Source: Cornus controversa (Eukaryota; Streptophyta; Magnoliopsida; Cornales; Cornaceae). Taken from it: a stretch of 64,000 bases of DNA. The stretch covers positions 119,539,033 to 119,603,032 of the forward strand of contig CM048845.1 in assembly GCA_026545225.1 (NCBI GenBank). The letters run 5' to 3'. The notes under the pieces are model-generated. The model did no database searches and was not told the DNA's origin. It worked only from the letters and a program-made list of their open reading frames with translations. How positions within the stretch are numbered: position 1 is the first letter of the stretch; each line of letters opens with the position of its first letter. Made by a program: the position numbers and the translations under genes. Below, one piece after another: positions 1 through 12,505 of the stretch.

Positions 1-560
1 ATTATATATAAATATATTATGAACCAAAGAAAAATATATATATAGGATATATGTATATATATATATAGAGAGAGAGAGAGATTATAGAGAGAGAAAGAGG
101 GGAGGATTGGGAATCAGATCTCACCGTTCACCTATTACAGCTGCGGAGCCGGCAGCTCAAAGAGAGCTGTATTCAGATCTCCGGGCAATTTGTTGTGTGT
201 AGTTTTGGGGGTAGTAGTGAAAGGGCAATAGTGAGTGATATCGTTTCTCTCTCTTCTTTCTCTCTCCTCCCGTTTAGGTTGCTTGGGACTGTCGACAGGC
301 CGACGCGGGGTGGAGACTTTGCGTCTAGAAAGAAGCTAACCCACATGGATTTTAATTTTAAAATGACTGGTGCTCAAATGCACTCGACTTCATGTGAGAT
401 TGCGATTATTTGGAGGGAAATAAGTACTTCTCAGAAGGATGGTATGATTTTGTTTGGTTATGGGTTTCGGCTAGAGAAACAAAATCAGTATTTCTTCATT
501 AAAAGGGAAATATGAAAGGAATTGAAAGTGATGATTCTTCAAATTTATTCGGAGAGTTTG
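1..560. other. Unassigned segment: AT and GA microsatellites, then mixed-composition DNA
   Basis: The first 90 bases are (AT)n followed by (GA)n. Bases 100-480 are less AT-rich than the surroundings, with pyrimidine-rich stretches, and could be an exon or UTR of a gene outside the window. An open frame of 106 codons (195-515) matches nothing I recognise. Bases 506-560 resemble 19766-19820 downstream of gene 1, which suggests this is the tail of a preceding repeat unit. Confidence 0.3.
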
Positions 561-839
561 AAAATTTTGGAGACTAGGATCAGTCCGTTCGATACCAGTG
601 TCTTTATTAAAAATTAAAAAAAAAAAAACACTACAAAAAATCTTACTTCCAAAAATAAGAATTCTTATAATTTTTTTAAATAATAATGTGAGCCATAGAA
701 GTTTCATAATATAATAATAATAGTAATGGGTCTGATGAAGTAGGCCCGTTACGATGGTGGACCTTCGGGTCAAGCTCTGTAGGACTTGAACTATTGACGT
801 TTAAGATAGAGAAGCCTTTGATGATCTACCACAACGTGA

Positions 840-1148
840 TCGACATGTCTTATTTAGAATTTTCTTTAAAAAAAATTAAAATGTCTTATTTAAATTTGTT
901 ATCCATTTAAGTTCTAAATAACCCAATCTTTCGTTTGTGCACTTACCATATTAAAAATAAAATTTTGTAATTATAGTTTCTATCCAAAAAAAAATGATAT
1001 CTAATTCTTTTTTATTTCTTTATTTTTAAAGTTTACAAAAGATTTATTTAATAAAATTTAAATTATTTACAGTTTAAATTCATAATGTAATAATCATTAT
1101 TCACGAAAACTTTAAAAGAATATAAAAAATAAAAATAATTAAACAAAA
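840..1148. repeat. Array spacer repeat, copy 1 (first part)
   Basis: This segment matches 62885-63350 closely (CATGTCTTATTT, ATTAAAAATAAAATTTTGTA and following bases) and matches 21885-22210. It marks the edge of the tandem unit that carries each helicase gene. The copy continues after two transposon insertions at about 2113-2550. Confidence 0.65.
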
Positions 1149-1466
1149 GAGTAATGTTATTACGAGGGAGCTCTAATGACTCTTGTCACGAGCTCCGTCA
1201 AAATAAATATTTTTTAACACAAAAAAAAAATTCATCATATAGCCAAATCTAAAATTCTCACACAAAAAAAAAAAAAAAAAACTCAAAATATCATAAATTG
1301 AATTTATAAGAGATTATCAAAGTTTTACATCATATTTTTTTTACATGAAACTTTAGCCGTCTCCTATAAATTCAATTTATGATTTTTTTTTTGTATACAA
1401 AATTATTAATTTTGAGGAAGAGCTCATGACAAGAGCCATAAGAGTCCTCTCATAGTAGCATTACTC
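1149..1466. mobile_element. Mutator-type MITE with perfect 9-bp target duplication
   Basis: Termini GAGTAATG...CATTACTC are the ends of terminal inverted repeats of about 50 bp, and the interior is itself largely palindromic. The flanks are TAAACAAAA on both sides (1140-1148 and 1467-1475). A 9-bp duplication is typical of Mutator-like elements. The paralogous spacer near 63347 lacks the insertion, which confirms the borders. Confidence 0.75.
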
Positions 1467-1495
1467 TAAACAAAAACTAATGATGAACTAGAAAC

Positions 1496-2112
1496 TAGGA
1501 GTGCAGCTTGGGTTGGGCAACCCGAGCCCAGCTTAATTTTTTACGGACTTCAGTAACTATTTTTACAATTAGAGTTAAGTTTGGATTGAAAAATCTCAAC
1601 CCGAACTTAATTATGGTTGAGCTTGGGTTGAGATGCCAACAACCCAAGCCAAACTCGAATTGTAATATTATTTTTATACATATTTTTTATTTTAAATATA
1701 TTATATATAATATTCAAATTATGATAACATTTTTCTTTTTAACTTTTTTTATTTAAATCTTAATTTATTGTATGTTAACACTTTGGATAATTAATTTCCT
1801 AAAAATTTGCATCAAGTTCTTAATTTTTTGTGTATTTAGGAGTAATCTAATGTGAAACTTATTAAAAATCACTTTAAATTTTTAACATGAAAATTGGTGA
1901 TATAAATAACTCGAATTAACCCGATTTTTTAATCTGAAATCTCAACCTAAGTTGCAAACTCAAGTTTAAAAATTTAAAAATGAGTTGGGATAGGATTGAG
2001 TAGTTAGGGTTGGATTTATGATTAAAATTGGGTTAGAATTGAACATTTTATGTGTAGGATTGAAACCAAATTATACCTCTAACTCGTCCAACTCGTCTGA
2101 GTTACAGCTCTA
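1496..2112. mobile_element. hAT-like MITE, older copy of the 9.58-kb element
   Basis: It begins TAGGAGTGCAGC and ends GTTACAGCTCTA, a decayed version of the TAGGGGTGCAAC/GTTGCAGCCCTA ends at 9581-10208, and the interiors align (AACCCGA-rich ends, AT-rich middle). No clean target duplication remains. Confidence 0.6.
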
Positions 2113-2563
2113 ATGTGAAATTTTGATATATTTCACTTATTAGAAACCAGGCTTATTGTTTTTTTAAAAAGGAAAAGTTGGTCTTAAAACTTTCCCAAAA
2201 TATTTTTACGTGAAAATCCCGAGCATTGATCCTATAATTGCTTCGGTGTGATGTCACTTGAGTTAGTGAGCCTGTAGAACCCGTTGAATTTATAAAGAAC
2301 AATACGTGTCTATTACATATAAAAAGGACCCTTCGCTTTACAACTTACATGTCATTATTTAATTGGACCTTTTAAAATGAGATTTTTTTTTTTTATATTG
2401 TTCGATCCAAGTACAAATGGGTTAATTTTGTTTCCTTTTCTGGCTTATTTTTAATATTATAAGAAAAAACACGTGATGACATATCACTGCAAATAAAAAG
2501 TCCATTCTTGTGTGTAAAGAGTCAAATATTGTCCTTGAATAATGTTAGGATAAGTAGGATGGA
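2113..2563. repeat. Array spacer repeat, copy 1 (second part)
   Basis: Bases 2460-2550 align with 43515-43600 and 63600-63680 (GTGATGACATATCA, CTTGTGTGTAA, TTGAATAA). The spacer then breaks off at an (AT)n run and resumes near 10340, so the roughly 7.8 kb between is inserted DNA. Confidence 0.5.

Positions 2564-2608
<45 letters not shown>
2564..2608. repeat. (AT)n microsatellite
   Basis: Uninterrupted AT dinucleotides over about 44 bases. Confidence 0.9.
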
Positions 2609-2610
<2 letters not shown>

Positions 2611-2634
2611 TTAACCTTTCACCGTGTTCAAAAT

Positions 2635-5348
2635 ACGAAAAATTAGATTTTAGTGATCAAAATTATAAAATAAAATAGAAAAAACTACACTTAAACAAAG
2701 TTAGGAAACTTAAATTTTAAAGTGATTTATTTTAAAAGTTTATTTTTTACTTTGGTTAGATTAAAAAAAAATAATTACATATGCATTGAAAATTATTATT
2801 TAGGTACAAAATGTCATTCAATCTCTTATTCCAAAAGATCAAATTATCATTTTTATATCAAATAATTCTTTCACTCAATAAATATAAAAGTAATTCAGTA
2901 AAAGTGAACAAACTCATAAAATAGAGCAAAATATACATTATACAAACCGTTGTGAGTATGTTATTATGTTATAAAGTAGTCAAATTAGACCCTCTGATAT
3001 GGCCCTAGATGGCAGCTAACTTATTTTCTCTCTTAAATTAATGCAAGTGGATACACTTGTGGTATCACAACACATCAACTATATTTAGATAGGAATGAAG
3101 TAGATTTTCCAAATGTGCTTCGGTAACTTTTCGGTCTGATATGCCTAAAAAAATATGAGTATCAGGAAGTTATTATTACATCAAAACATGAGGCACAAGA
3201 ATCAGAAAATTTTAAATTTCATAAGTAAACTCCTATAAATTTAAAGTATGCCTGCAAATGCAAACAAAATTTGAGTTTTATGGCAAATGAGTTATGAGTC
3301 ATTCTACATAGAATATGTAAGTTCACTAAATCAAATTAAGAACATATTTAAACAAGAAAATATAAACAATATAGTTGATAATGACAACTTAAAAAAGTGA
3401 CTAGTGAAACTACTTATCACATTTAAAAAACCTCAAAATTAAGAACCATTGGTGCATGAATTTGTCATACAATTCAAAAATTAGTTCAGAAAACAAAAGA
3501 CCATATTTTTGTGATAAGAGATGATCAATAACCAATAATTTATCCAGGCAGTAGTGCATTGCAATGAATTCGATTTCCTTCTAGTGAAACGAAAAGATAA
3601 TGATCTATTGGATTTTATTTAGTCACGCACAATGCTCCTTCAATCGCATAGGAACCAAACATAATTTAGTGTGAGTTGGAATAAGAGATTGAAGGGCATT
3701 TTGAACTCGAATAATAATTTTCAATACATATGTGATTATTTTGTTTAATTCAACCAAAATGAAAAATAAACTTTTAAAATAGACCACTTCATAATTTAGG
3801 ACTCCTAACTTTATTTAAGTATAGTTTTTCTAATAAAATAAATATTTTATAGTACCCTTAAATTAAAGAAAAGATAAATAGCAACCAAACTTATAAAATA
3901 ATGGCTAATGAGTGGTCATTTAACTTTAATGTCTATAATACCCTTCTTTCTCTCCATGGATTCTCAATCATTTCTCCATCTTTTCCATATGTGTGTGTGT
4001 GTGTGTATTATATTTCCTTAATGATATACATTTTCTACATAAAAAAAAGGGAAAATTATATTTAAGTGACCAAAATTAAAGATAATTGTTCTACAGTAAC
4101 CATAAAGTTATAAAAAGACAAATAATTACCAGTTCTAAAACTATATTGCTCTTTAATAACCATTTTAGACTCAATTACAAAAAAATCATTCACTACATCT
4201 CTCTCCCCTAACTGAAAACATCCCCTATGCACATACTCTTGTATATACTATGTATATTAAATAGTAATAATATAAATTTGGTGAATCTATATTTTATATA
4301 TAACTCCAAATCAATCATTTTTTTAACTTTCTCTTATATGGTACTTATTCATTATTAACGCTCTATTGTTCAATTAAACCTTTAAATATGATGAATATAC
4401 AATGATGATTTTTGCAATTTTGAACTATCAGCCTCGATTGTGTATTTTCATAAAATACAATCAAAACCCTAACTTTATATTTATATTTATATATTCTTAG
4501 AATGCAAAGTTGGGTTTAATTATGACAACAATTACTTATGTTATATTAGGTCAGATGCATAAGAGAACGTGAGAAGTATTAGGTTTAGTATGTTTAATTA
4601 ATAATTATTTTTAGTAACTACATAAATTACTTTGACAAAACTATCCTCAAATGGTCACTAAAGAACAATTTAGTTGTAAGATTGGTGACTATTCATTTTT
4701 GTATATCTTTAAAGTCATGTTAAAGCAATTACTTTTTAATTTTGGTCACTGAAATATAATATTTCCTAAAAAAAAGGAAAACTTTATATTTATGTATATA
4801 TTATATTTCCTTAATGAAATACTCGTTCAACATAAAAAGAGGAAAAATTCATACACACACACATTTCTCATGCAACCTTGGAATAAAGCAAGGTGAATAA
4901 ACTCCATGGGATGTTGTCTACCATATCAACACATCCTGACCTCTAAGATGACATAAAAAGGAGTGAAGAACTACACGTACACCATATGATCACAAGGTCC
5001 AACCCAAGATTAAACATAATTAATAATTTATTTGTAATTTGATTCAATGATGAACAAAATCGATAGCAATTTCCTAAATTTTGACTAAACTATATCATAA
5101 TAACAACGTAAAATAATATTATGACTTTTGAAACTTTTGATATTTAGGAGTGGAGTTGGAGGAAACGAAAAAAAAAAAATTGAGAATCTCTAAATAAAAT
5201 GAATGGTATTTTAGACATTAAAGTTAAATGGTCATTCATTGTCAATTATTTTTTAAGTTTGGTCATTATTTACCTTTTATTAAGTTTAGGGTCACTCTAA
5301 GGCAAGTTCTTTTAATATTGATCACCAAAATCTATTTTTTCCTTTAAA
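2635..5348. mobile_element. Nested inverted-repeat DNA elements (Mutator-like MITE cluster)
   Basis: Three inverted-repeat pairs can be seen: 2640-2850 with 3670-3850 (about 190 bp), 3860-3960 with 5200-5300 (about 70-100 bp) and 4049-4165 with 4645-4770 (about 115 bp). Several ends share a motif like TAGATTTTGGTGATCAA or AAGTGACCAAAATTAAA, so they appear to be one family inserted into itself. Long terminal inverted repeats suggest Mutator-like elements; this is inference, since target duplications were not resolved. No transposase reading frame is present. Confidence 0.55.
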
Positions 5349-5454
5349 CTAAGGGTAATTAGCCTTATAGCCTCTAAGGTTTGCAACTTTCACCCTATTA
5401 AACAGTCAAAAAATACTTTGAAGTTTCAACAAAGTAACAAGTGTTGTTTTTAAA

Positions 5455-6320
5455 AAAAATTATAACTCGCAAGCGTACGAATCTATTAAAGTATAGATCA
5501 GCAAGAACGAGGTCGAACCCAAGTAAATGCTTTAAGAAAAAAACTAATACCAATTAAAATTAATTTAAAACTAATATAGTTGAACAAAGTTTGATTTGAG
5601 AGTTTAAACAAAACATACAATTAAAATAACACGATTGAAATCAAATAGAGCAAATTACTAATGTATCGGATTCCACTACCATTAAATTCATAAAGGTTTT
5701 AATATTCATTTACTAATTCCCAAATTTAGAGTAATAATCAAGAAATCAATTTATTACTTACTCAGAATTTAACAACAAAGCACTACAAAAATATATTAAA
5801 AGGTAGATTTTTCTTCGTTTAAATAATATTAAATTATAAGCATTTTATATATTCAATTTAATGAAAAACATAAGATCAAATATTTGCACTTTAAAAAAAT
5901 ACAAATTCATGCTTTGATTAATTATAATAATTTATAACTACCACAAATACATGATGTAAATGGTGAAAAAGGTCTAAATTAATCACAAGAAGCAAAAATC
6001 ATAAACATTTAAATCATACACATAGGAATCAATAAATGAACAAAATAACTTTATTTCATTAATGATGGTTTCCTCCTCAACCTTAGTTGAGGGGTTTAGT
6101 TACACATAGAATAAAAGACATAATGAAGTAAAACCTGGATTATATTGTCTTTTTTTCCTTGGCCTCCACTGATTTCTTCCTCCAACCTTCACCCCTCTAC
6201 CCCTATTTATAGGCTCACTGAAAGGGTAGAATTGTAATTTGATTTGACCTTGATAATGATCACATTAATATATTTAATATTTATAATAATTATCTTGATT
6301 TTATAATCATTATCTAAATA
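5455..6320. mobile_element. LTR-like debris
   Basis: The stretch around 5466-5520 (CGCAAGCGTACGAATC, followed by GAGGTCGAACCC) and the pyrimidine-rich end before 6215 resemble LTRs of plant Gypsy elements from memory. No coding region or second LTR was found, so this is a low-confidence solo-LTR call. Confidence 0.3.
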
Positions 6321-8808
6321 GATATAAATATGTGTGTGTGTGACCCGAGAATTGTCCCTAGATGGGGTGAATAGGGACTTTAAGCAAACAATGAAACTTT
6401 TTGGTTTAGTATATTTTGACAAAAAATTAGCTTGAATAGACTTTTGTCAAACACTCGATGAACTTATGTATTCAACAAGTGAAAATGAGAATGTTCTATC
6501 TTAGAAAGCTATTATGCACTTAAATGATCTAATGGATACAATAACAAGTGAAAGTGCAACATATCATATTTGTAGTGTGTGAAAATATTGATAGCATATT
6601 TTATTAAACACATGGTAAGCAAATTGATTGATAACATGATAATCAAATAAGAACTCAATCAATCAACAATTAATTAATTTCATAACTCAACCAATGTACT
6701 CTAAACATTCATCCCATTCTTCTCACATAAATTTAAGCATATAAACTCATAGCATTGATATATAAAGCATATAGAATTTAAACATATGAAATGTTATAAA
6801 ATAAAGGAGTTTAAGAATAGAGAAATGCAAACCAAATGATACTATAATTTTTACATGGTTCGGCCTCTCTTGCCTACATCTATGCCTCAAGAGCATTTAT
6901 TGAGGTTTTCACTATAGAGATTCCCTTAAGGGTGGAAAGCAAACGGTACAATTGTCAAGTGAACCACTTGGGCTTCTTTGCTCTGTGAACTCCTCACCGA
7001 GACTTCCTTACCAAGCTCATGACTTGGATTTATTTGCTCAATAAAAACCTCACTAAGACTTCTTTGCCAAGCTCATGACTTAGGGTTATTTGCCAAGTAC
7101 ACCACTTAGTCTTCCTCTAAAATATGATGAATAAGAGTTTAGGTACAATAGAGAATATCCTTCAATGGATAAATACACAAATGATAGCTCAATGTAGAAT
7201 ATCCCTCAATGAATAGATGCACAAATTATAACTCACATACCTAGAGTTAACAATGAAATACTCAATTGAAAGTTTTTCACTATGATTTTTCCATTATAAA
7301 TGATAAGTAAGTGTTTGGTTCAATTGTGGTGACTACCAGTGGATGAATGATATGAAAATTTAAGCTTTAATTTAGCATCTACCAATAATATATGATCATA
7401 GAGGGTTATAATAGTCTCTCTCACTTGTATAATGCATATACAATGTGTATTTATAGTCCAAGAAAGAATTCTGGCAGTTTGGAAGTGGTTGGGAAACATT
7501 AGGTGCATAAACTAGCCGTTGGGCACAAAATCCGACAGTATCGGATGACTGATGAATTCATCGGCCGATTAATAACACTGTTTCGATCGGCTGAAGGTAC
7601 TATTCGACCGACAAAAATAATGTTTCAACTTCTCTTGTTTTACACACCTACTGGAATAAATTTCAAGTTCTACCAACTGGCTGATGGATTCCATTAGGCG
7701 ACTGAAAGTCCTCTATCAGCCGACTGATGGGTTCTATCAGGCGACCGAAAGTCCCCAGTGCATTTATTTACTTTAAGTTATTCAATGTAATTAAGTAAAA
7801 TACCCCCATTTGGATTCAATAAAAATAGTTTCAAAATCAAATTCCAAGTGAATCAAAGTCTGATTTTTCAATTTTACTATAAAATGAATTTTCACAACTT
7901 TGAGATAAAAATTCATCGTGCAATATGAATGACCAAATCAAGTCATTTGGGACTGAGAAAATTAATTTGATCATCATAAATCATGGGGTATAATTACCGA
8001 AACTTTTTATGTCAAGATTAATTGAAAAACTCATATTTATGTTTTTGCCCCTAGAATCCAACACTTGGTCAAATTTTTGCACTAAGTCTCTGAAACAGCA
8101 ACTGTACATGACACGACTTTATAGAGTGATTCAATTGAGTTCAAAGTCTAAGTCAATCCATTTAAGAACCATAAATGATATTTCATAATTCAAATGTATG
8201 TTATAGAATTTGTTTACTCAATAATTGAGTTCCTTCAAAGCTAAACATAAGCTTGAATTAACTCAATCTCAACGAAGGCCTTCAAGATGATTCAATGAAG
8301 TTCATGGCCTAATTCTAAGTATCCAAGGAATCATGATATGATATGAATGATATGTATTGGTCCTAAGGTCCACTAGGTCAATAGATGAGCTTTAAAAAAA
8401 GTTACTTCAAAAATAACTTTACATTAAATCTAACACTCACCCAATACTAGTCTACCCAAGTCTTTTGATCTTCAAATCTTTAACTTTACATTAAATCTAA
8501 CACTCACCCAATACTAGCCTACCCAAATCTTTTGATCTTCAAATCTTTAAGCTTTTGGGTTTCTTCATCATGTGACTTGGATTCACTTCAACTTTGCTAT
8601 TGATCTTTGATTATTGATCTTTGAGTTCCATGATCATGCGGCTTCATATATCTTCTTGCAATTCATTTTGAAGTCCAACACCTTTAAGATATTTGAGATA
8701 ATATGATACTTTGTAAATTACACATTCATGTAAACTTATTAAATCTACACTATAATAGGTTGTTATCATTAAAATCACCTAAATAATCTAGGGTTGAAAC
8801 CTTGAGGT

Positions 8809-8815
<7 letters not shown>
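6320..8815. mobile_element. Non-coding LTR-retrotransposon derivative (LARD/solo-LTR type), tentative
   Basis: The phrase CCTAGATGGGGTGAATAGGG near 6358 recurs as CCTAGAGGGGGTGAATAAG near 41849, in a clear insertion with 5-bp flanks. The interior has repetitive CTCATGACTT phrases (7010-7110) and a GC-richer block with repeated GGCTGATGG/GCGACTGA phrases (7530-7760). No gag or pol frame is visible. Assignment is by resemblance only. Confidence 0.35.
8415..8548. repeat. 67-bp direct tandem duplication
   Basis: AACTTTACATTAAATCTAAC starts at 8415 and again at 8482. The two 67-bp units differ at about two positions. Confidence 0.85.

Positions 8816-8861
<46 letters not shown>
8814..8861. repeat. 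(AT)n microsatellite
   Basis: About 48 bases of AT dinucleotide. Confidence 0.9.
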
Positions 8862-8863
<2 letters not shown>

Positions 8864-9349
8864 AGTGGGCTTAGACTTTAGGCAATTTAGTCTGATCCAT
8901 TACTCCATATTTAAGGTGGGCCTTGATGTAGGTCGATGAAAGTTAAGAAATATATGCAACATCAAATTCGCCCATATTACGACCACTGACTTGTTATGAA
9001 ATTTTAACCTCTTAAATGTCCAAATTTGGACCTTCTCGTGAAATACAAAAATGTTCCTCTCTGAACTAGATTTCCAAAAAGTCCAAGATTGCATTATTCC
9101 AACAATTGATCTGAGAGTTATGACTTGAACAGTGAAGCATGCGCAAATGGGTCTTTCAAATATTTATTTAGTGAAATAACCCTCTTTTGAGTGAAAATCT
9201 CAAATGACCGAAAAATACATAAAAACACATTTATTGATTAAAATAAAATGTAATAAAGTGGTGACAAATATAATTTTAGAGATAAAATTTGTACAAAATA
9301 TGTACTCATTGGTAAGTCTAGCCCGTTAGTTGATAGCTAATTTCATTAT

Positions 9350-9356
9350 TTATATA

Positions 9357-9389
<33 letters not shown>

Positions 9390-9390
9390 T
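9350..9390. repeat. (TA)n/(TATG)n compound microsatellite
   Basis: A TA run passes into a tetranucleotide TATG run. Confidence 0.85.
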
Positions 9391-9580
9391 TTGCAATGCC
9401 AAAATTACCCTTCAAATGCGTGAAGTTACATTTTTACTCTTAATTAGTATGCAATGTGACAAAACTACTTAATGTCAATATATAATCGAAATGCCCTCAA
9501 ATTAGAGAAAAGAGAGAAGATGAAGTTTATGTAGAAAAAACTTTAGGAATTTCGGTTATATATTTGGGGTTACTTTTGTT

Positions 9581-10208
9581 TAGGGGTGCAACTTGGGTTG
9601 GACAACCCGAATTCAACCCGAGCCCAACCCAATTTTTTATGAGATTGGGCAACTATTTTTACAATTAGGGTTGAGCTTGGGTTGAAAAACCTCAACCCGA
9701 ACTTAATTAGGGTTGAGGTGTCAACAACCCGAGCCTAACCCGAACCCGAACCCGAATTGTAATGTTATTTTTATACATATTTTTTATTTTAAATATATTA
9801 TATATAATATTCAAATTATGATAACCTTTTTCTTTTCAACTTCTTTTATTTAAATCTTAATTTATTGTATGTTAACACTTTGGATAATTTATTTCCTAAA
9901 AATTTGTTTGTAATTTTTTAGAAATTTGCATTAAGTTCTTAATTTTATGTGTGTTTAGGAGTAATATAATATGAAACTTATTAAAGATCACTTTAAATTT
10001 TCAATATGGAGATTGGTGATATAGATAACCCGAATTAACCCGACTTCTAACCCGAAATCTCAACCCGAATTTAAAAATTTAAGGATGGGTTGGGCTAGGG
10101 TTGAGTAGTTAGGGTTGAAAGTAGGGTTAGGGTTGAGTTAGGGTTGAGCATTTCATATGTAGGGTTGAGCCCGAGTTATACCTCTAACCCGCCCGAGTTG
10201 CAGCCCTA
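9581..10208. mobile_element. hAT-type MITE with perfect 8-bp target duplication
   Basis: Ends TAGGGGTGCAAC and GTTGCAGCCCTA, flanked by CTTTTGTT on both sides (9573-9580 and 10209-10216). An 8-bp duplication with short terminal repeats is diagnostic of hAT elements. The ends are rich in AACCC/GGGTT phrases that can look telomere-like. There is no coding capacity. Confidence 0.8.
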
Positions 10209-10339
10209 CTTTTGTTACATCACACATTTTAAACACAATGAAAGATAACTTACCCTTAAAATAAAGAATGAAATTAATTAAAAATTTGAAAAAACTGACT
10301 AGAGAAAAGAAATAATGAACCATAGTTGACTGCTTGTTT

Positions 10340-10509
10340 CTACTAAAGAATCATTTTTCTTTATCTTTTGAACAGTAAGAGCAAAAATAAAAATAAAAAA
10401 TCACTTGTCTCAAAAAAAATATAGAGAAAATAGCTATTCACTTATGTGGATATCATTTCTTTCCAAATAATTCCATTTTAGGATGATTGTCAAAACATTA
10501 TTAAAAATA
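10340..10509. repeat. Array spacer repeat resumed upstream of gene 1
   Basis: Bases 10360-10500 (TTTTGAACAGTAAGAGCAAAAA and CAAAACATTATTAAAAA) align with 43612-43745 upstream of gene 3 and 63690-63825 at the window end. Confidence 0.55.
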
Positions 10510-11247
10510 GGGTAAAGTGCAAAAAAAAAAACCTAAACTATGTCCAAATTTGCAAGTAACCCCCCAAAACTATATTTTGTATACAATACCTTTGATCTAT
10601 CACATTTTGTTACAAAATACTCATGTGCATGTCACATGAAGGGCTATTTTTTTTTATTAAATGACTATAATGTCATTTCTTATTGAATTACACTTAACTC
10701 ATTTTTCTTATTAAAATAAATTATGAAAAAAATCATATTATTTGGATGACATATTCTCCATCAAATTTGCATAAATTTACCTTTAATTCTTGAAAACTTT
10801 TGTCTTCTAAAAATCTCAAGTAGAAAATTTTGAAATAATTTAAGTAATTTCTTAATTCTTCATGAATATATTGCATGAAAATGGTAAAAAAAATTTAACC
10901 GGGTATAATAAGTTTTATTATAAATAGTAAAATTTTAATAATAATTTAATCATTTTAGAAAATGGATATATTTGGTGGTAGTTACAACTTTGTGTATTTT
11001 TTTTTTCATTGTTATGATAAATTGATGCCAATAACAAAATTAAAGTAAATGGTATAAGTAATATTTAGATAAGAGAAAAGATAATAAAAATAATTTAATA
11101 AGAAAAGACAAATTTAATAAAATGGATAAAATTATCTTTTGCGATAAGTATGTTCTTAATTACAACAAATCATTAGTTGACAATTTGTAGTTCAGAGGAT
11201 TTATTTGCAAAAAATTCATTTAGGACTTTTTCTTTGGCACTTTACCC
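10510..11247. mobile_element. Mutator-type MITE
   Basis: Ends GGGTAAAGTGC and GCACTTTACCC form terminal inverted repeats. The flanks TTAAAAATA (10501-10509) and TTAAAAAAA (11248-11256) are a near-perfect 9-bp duplication. It interrupts the spacer repeat. Non-coding. Confidence 0.7.
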
Positions 11248-11609
11248 TTAAAAAAAGTAACACTAGTAAATTTCCAGCTTAATTTTTAAAACAAATAAAA
11301 GATTTACTCTCTCCCTCTCTTTATCACAATCCTCTTATTTCTTTAGGTAAATTACAAATTTAATAAAATGAGTAAAATTATCTTTTGCGACAGGTATGTA
11401 CTTAATTACAACAAATCATTAGTTGATAATTTGTAGTTCAGAGGATTATTTGCAAAAAAATTCGTTTAGGAGTTTTTGTTTTTGTGTTTTTGGCACTTTA
11501 CCCTTAAAAATAGTAACACTGAATTTACAGCTTAATTTTTAAAACAAATAAAAGAGTTATTCTCTCCCTCTCTTTATCACAATCATCTTATTTCTTTACG
11601 TAAATTACT
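11108..11609. repeat. 246-bp direct tandem duplication
   Basis: ACAAATTTAATAAAATG starts at 11108 and at 11354, and the copies stay similar for about 246 bp. The unit includes the right end of the GGGTAAAG MITE plus adjacent spacer, so it formed after that insertion. Confidence 0.8.
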
Positions 11610-11805
11610 TTGACATCTCCAAAGAATTGGGTTAATTACTCTCAAATTAAACTGTTTACAAAATAACTCTGACACTTGTGTCAAACTAATGACTCAAAGA
11701 AAATCACATCTAATATACAATTACAAAAGTACCTTAAAGTGATAATACTTTTGTGCAAAAATAACCTCAATTTATAATTCTTTGATTGAGATTAACATGT
11801 TATAT

Positions 11806-11806
11806 G

Positions 11807-11840
<34 letters not shown>

Positions 11841-11842
11841 TT
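11806..11842. repeat. (TA)n(CA)n microsatellite
   Basis: A TA run directly followed by CA repeats. The rest of 11610-12110 shows nothing recognisable. Confidence 0.8.
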
Positions 11843-12355
11843 AGTGTTTGTCTGTGCCTACGACACTATAATGCATTTGGAATCGTGACCGTTAGATATA
11901 ATAATTTTAGATTGAAGATAATTTTGATATTTTGATTTATTTTTATATTTATTTTATTTGACTTTAATAGAGCTGTAGGTCAATTAACAACAAAGTATTT
12001 GAAATAAAGTCAACCAAACTTTAAGGAAGATTAATTATAATATTTTAAAATTTTTAATCCGAAGAGAATTAAATAAAACTTGAGGGGAGGTCAAGTAATT
12101 TGAGAGAGGAAGGATCGTGGAAAATAGGACGCTGCTTCTTCATTTCCTTTCCGAACAAGAAAAGTAGAAAACCAAAAGTCGTCACTCGTCTCTTTAACTG
12201 GTCCCCACAATACCCTTGAATGGTGGTTTCCTTTTCACTTCCCTTTAATTTTGATCCTAGTATTCTTCTCTTTTGAAGGACCCTCTGTTTCCTTTAACTT
12301 TCTGCTTCCAACAACTTTGGTAGTGTTCTTCAGAATCTCTATCTCTCACTTTATA

Positions 12356-12505
12356 CACACATATATTTATATAGGCACCTAATTACATATTTCTCTCTCT
12401 GTATATATCTATACACATTTATATAGCCACCTAATTACACATTTCTCTCTTTGTATACACACACACATTTATATAGTCAGCTAATTACTACTGCATATTT
12501 CTTGT
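12356..12505 (+). promoter_or_regulatory. Gene 1 promoter/5' leader with triplicated TATA module
   Basis: A module of about 50 bp (TTTATATAG, then a CACCTAATTA-like block and a CT tract) occurs three times, placing TATATAG at 12368-12374, 12420-12426 and 12470-12476. Genes 2 and 3 have one TATATAG in the aligned position (28224-28230 and 45291-45297). Reading these as TATA boxes is inference from sequence and position; no start site can be measured here. Confidence 0.5.

Noticed and set aside
195-515. 106-codon open frame near the window start as a gene
   Set aside because: No recognisable domain, no splice context, and only a fragment near the window edge; kept as unassigned sequence.
9600-10200. 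AACCCGA/GGGTTGAG phrases as an interstitial telomere tract
   Set aside because: They are the subterminal repeats of a hAT-type element with an 8-bp target duplication.
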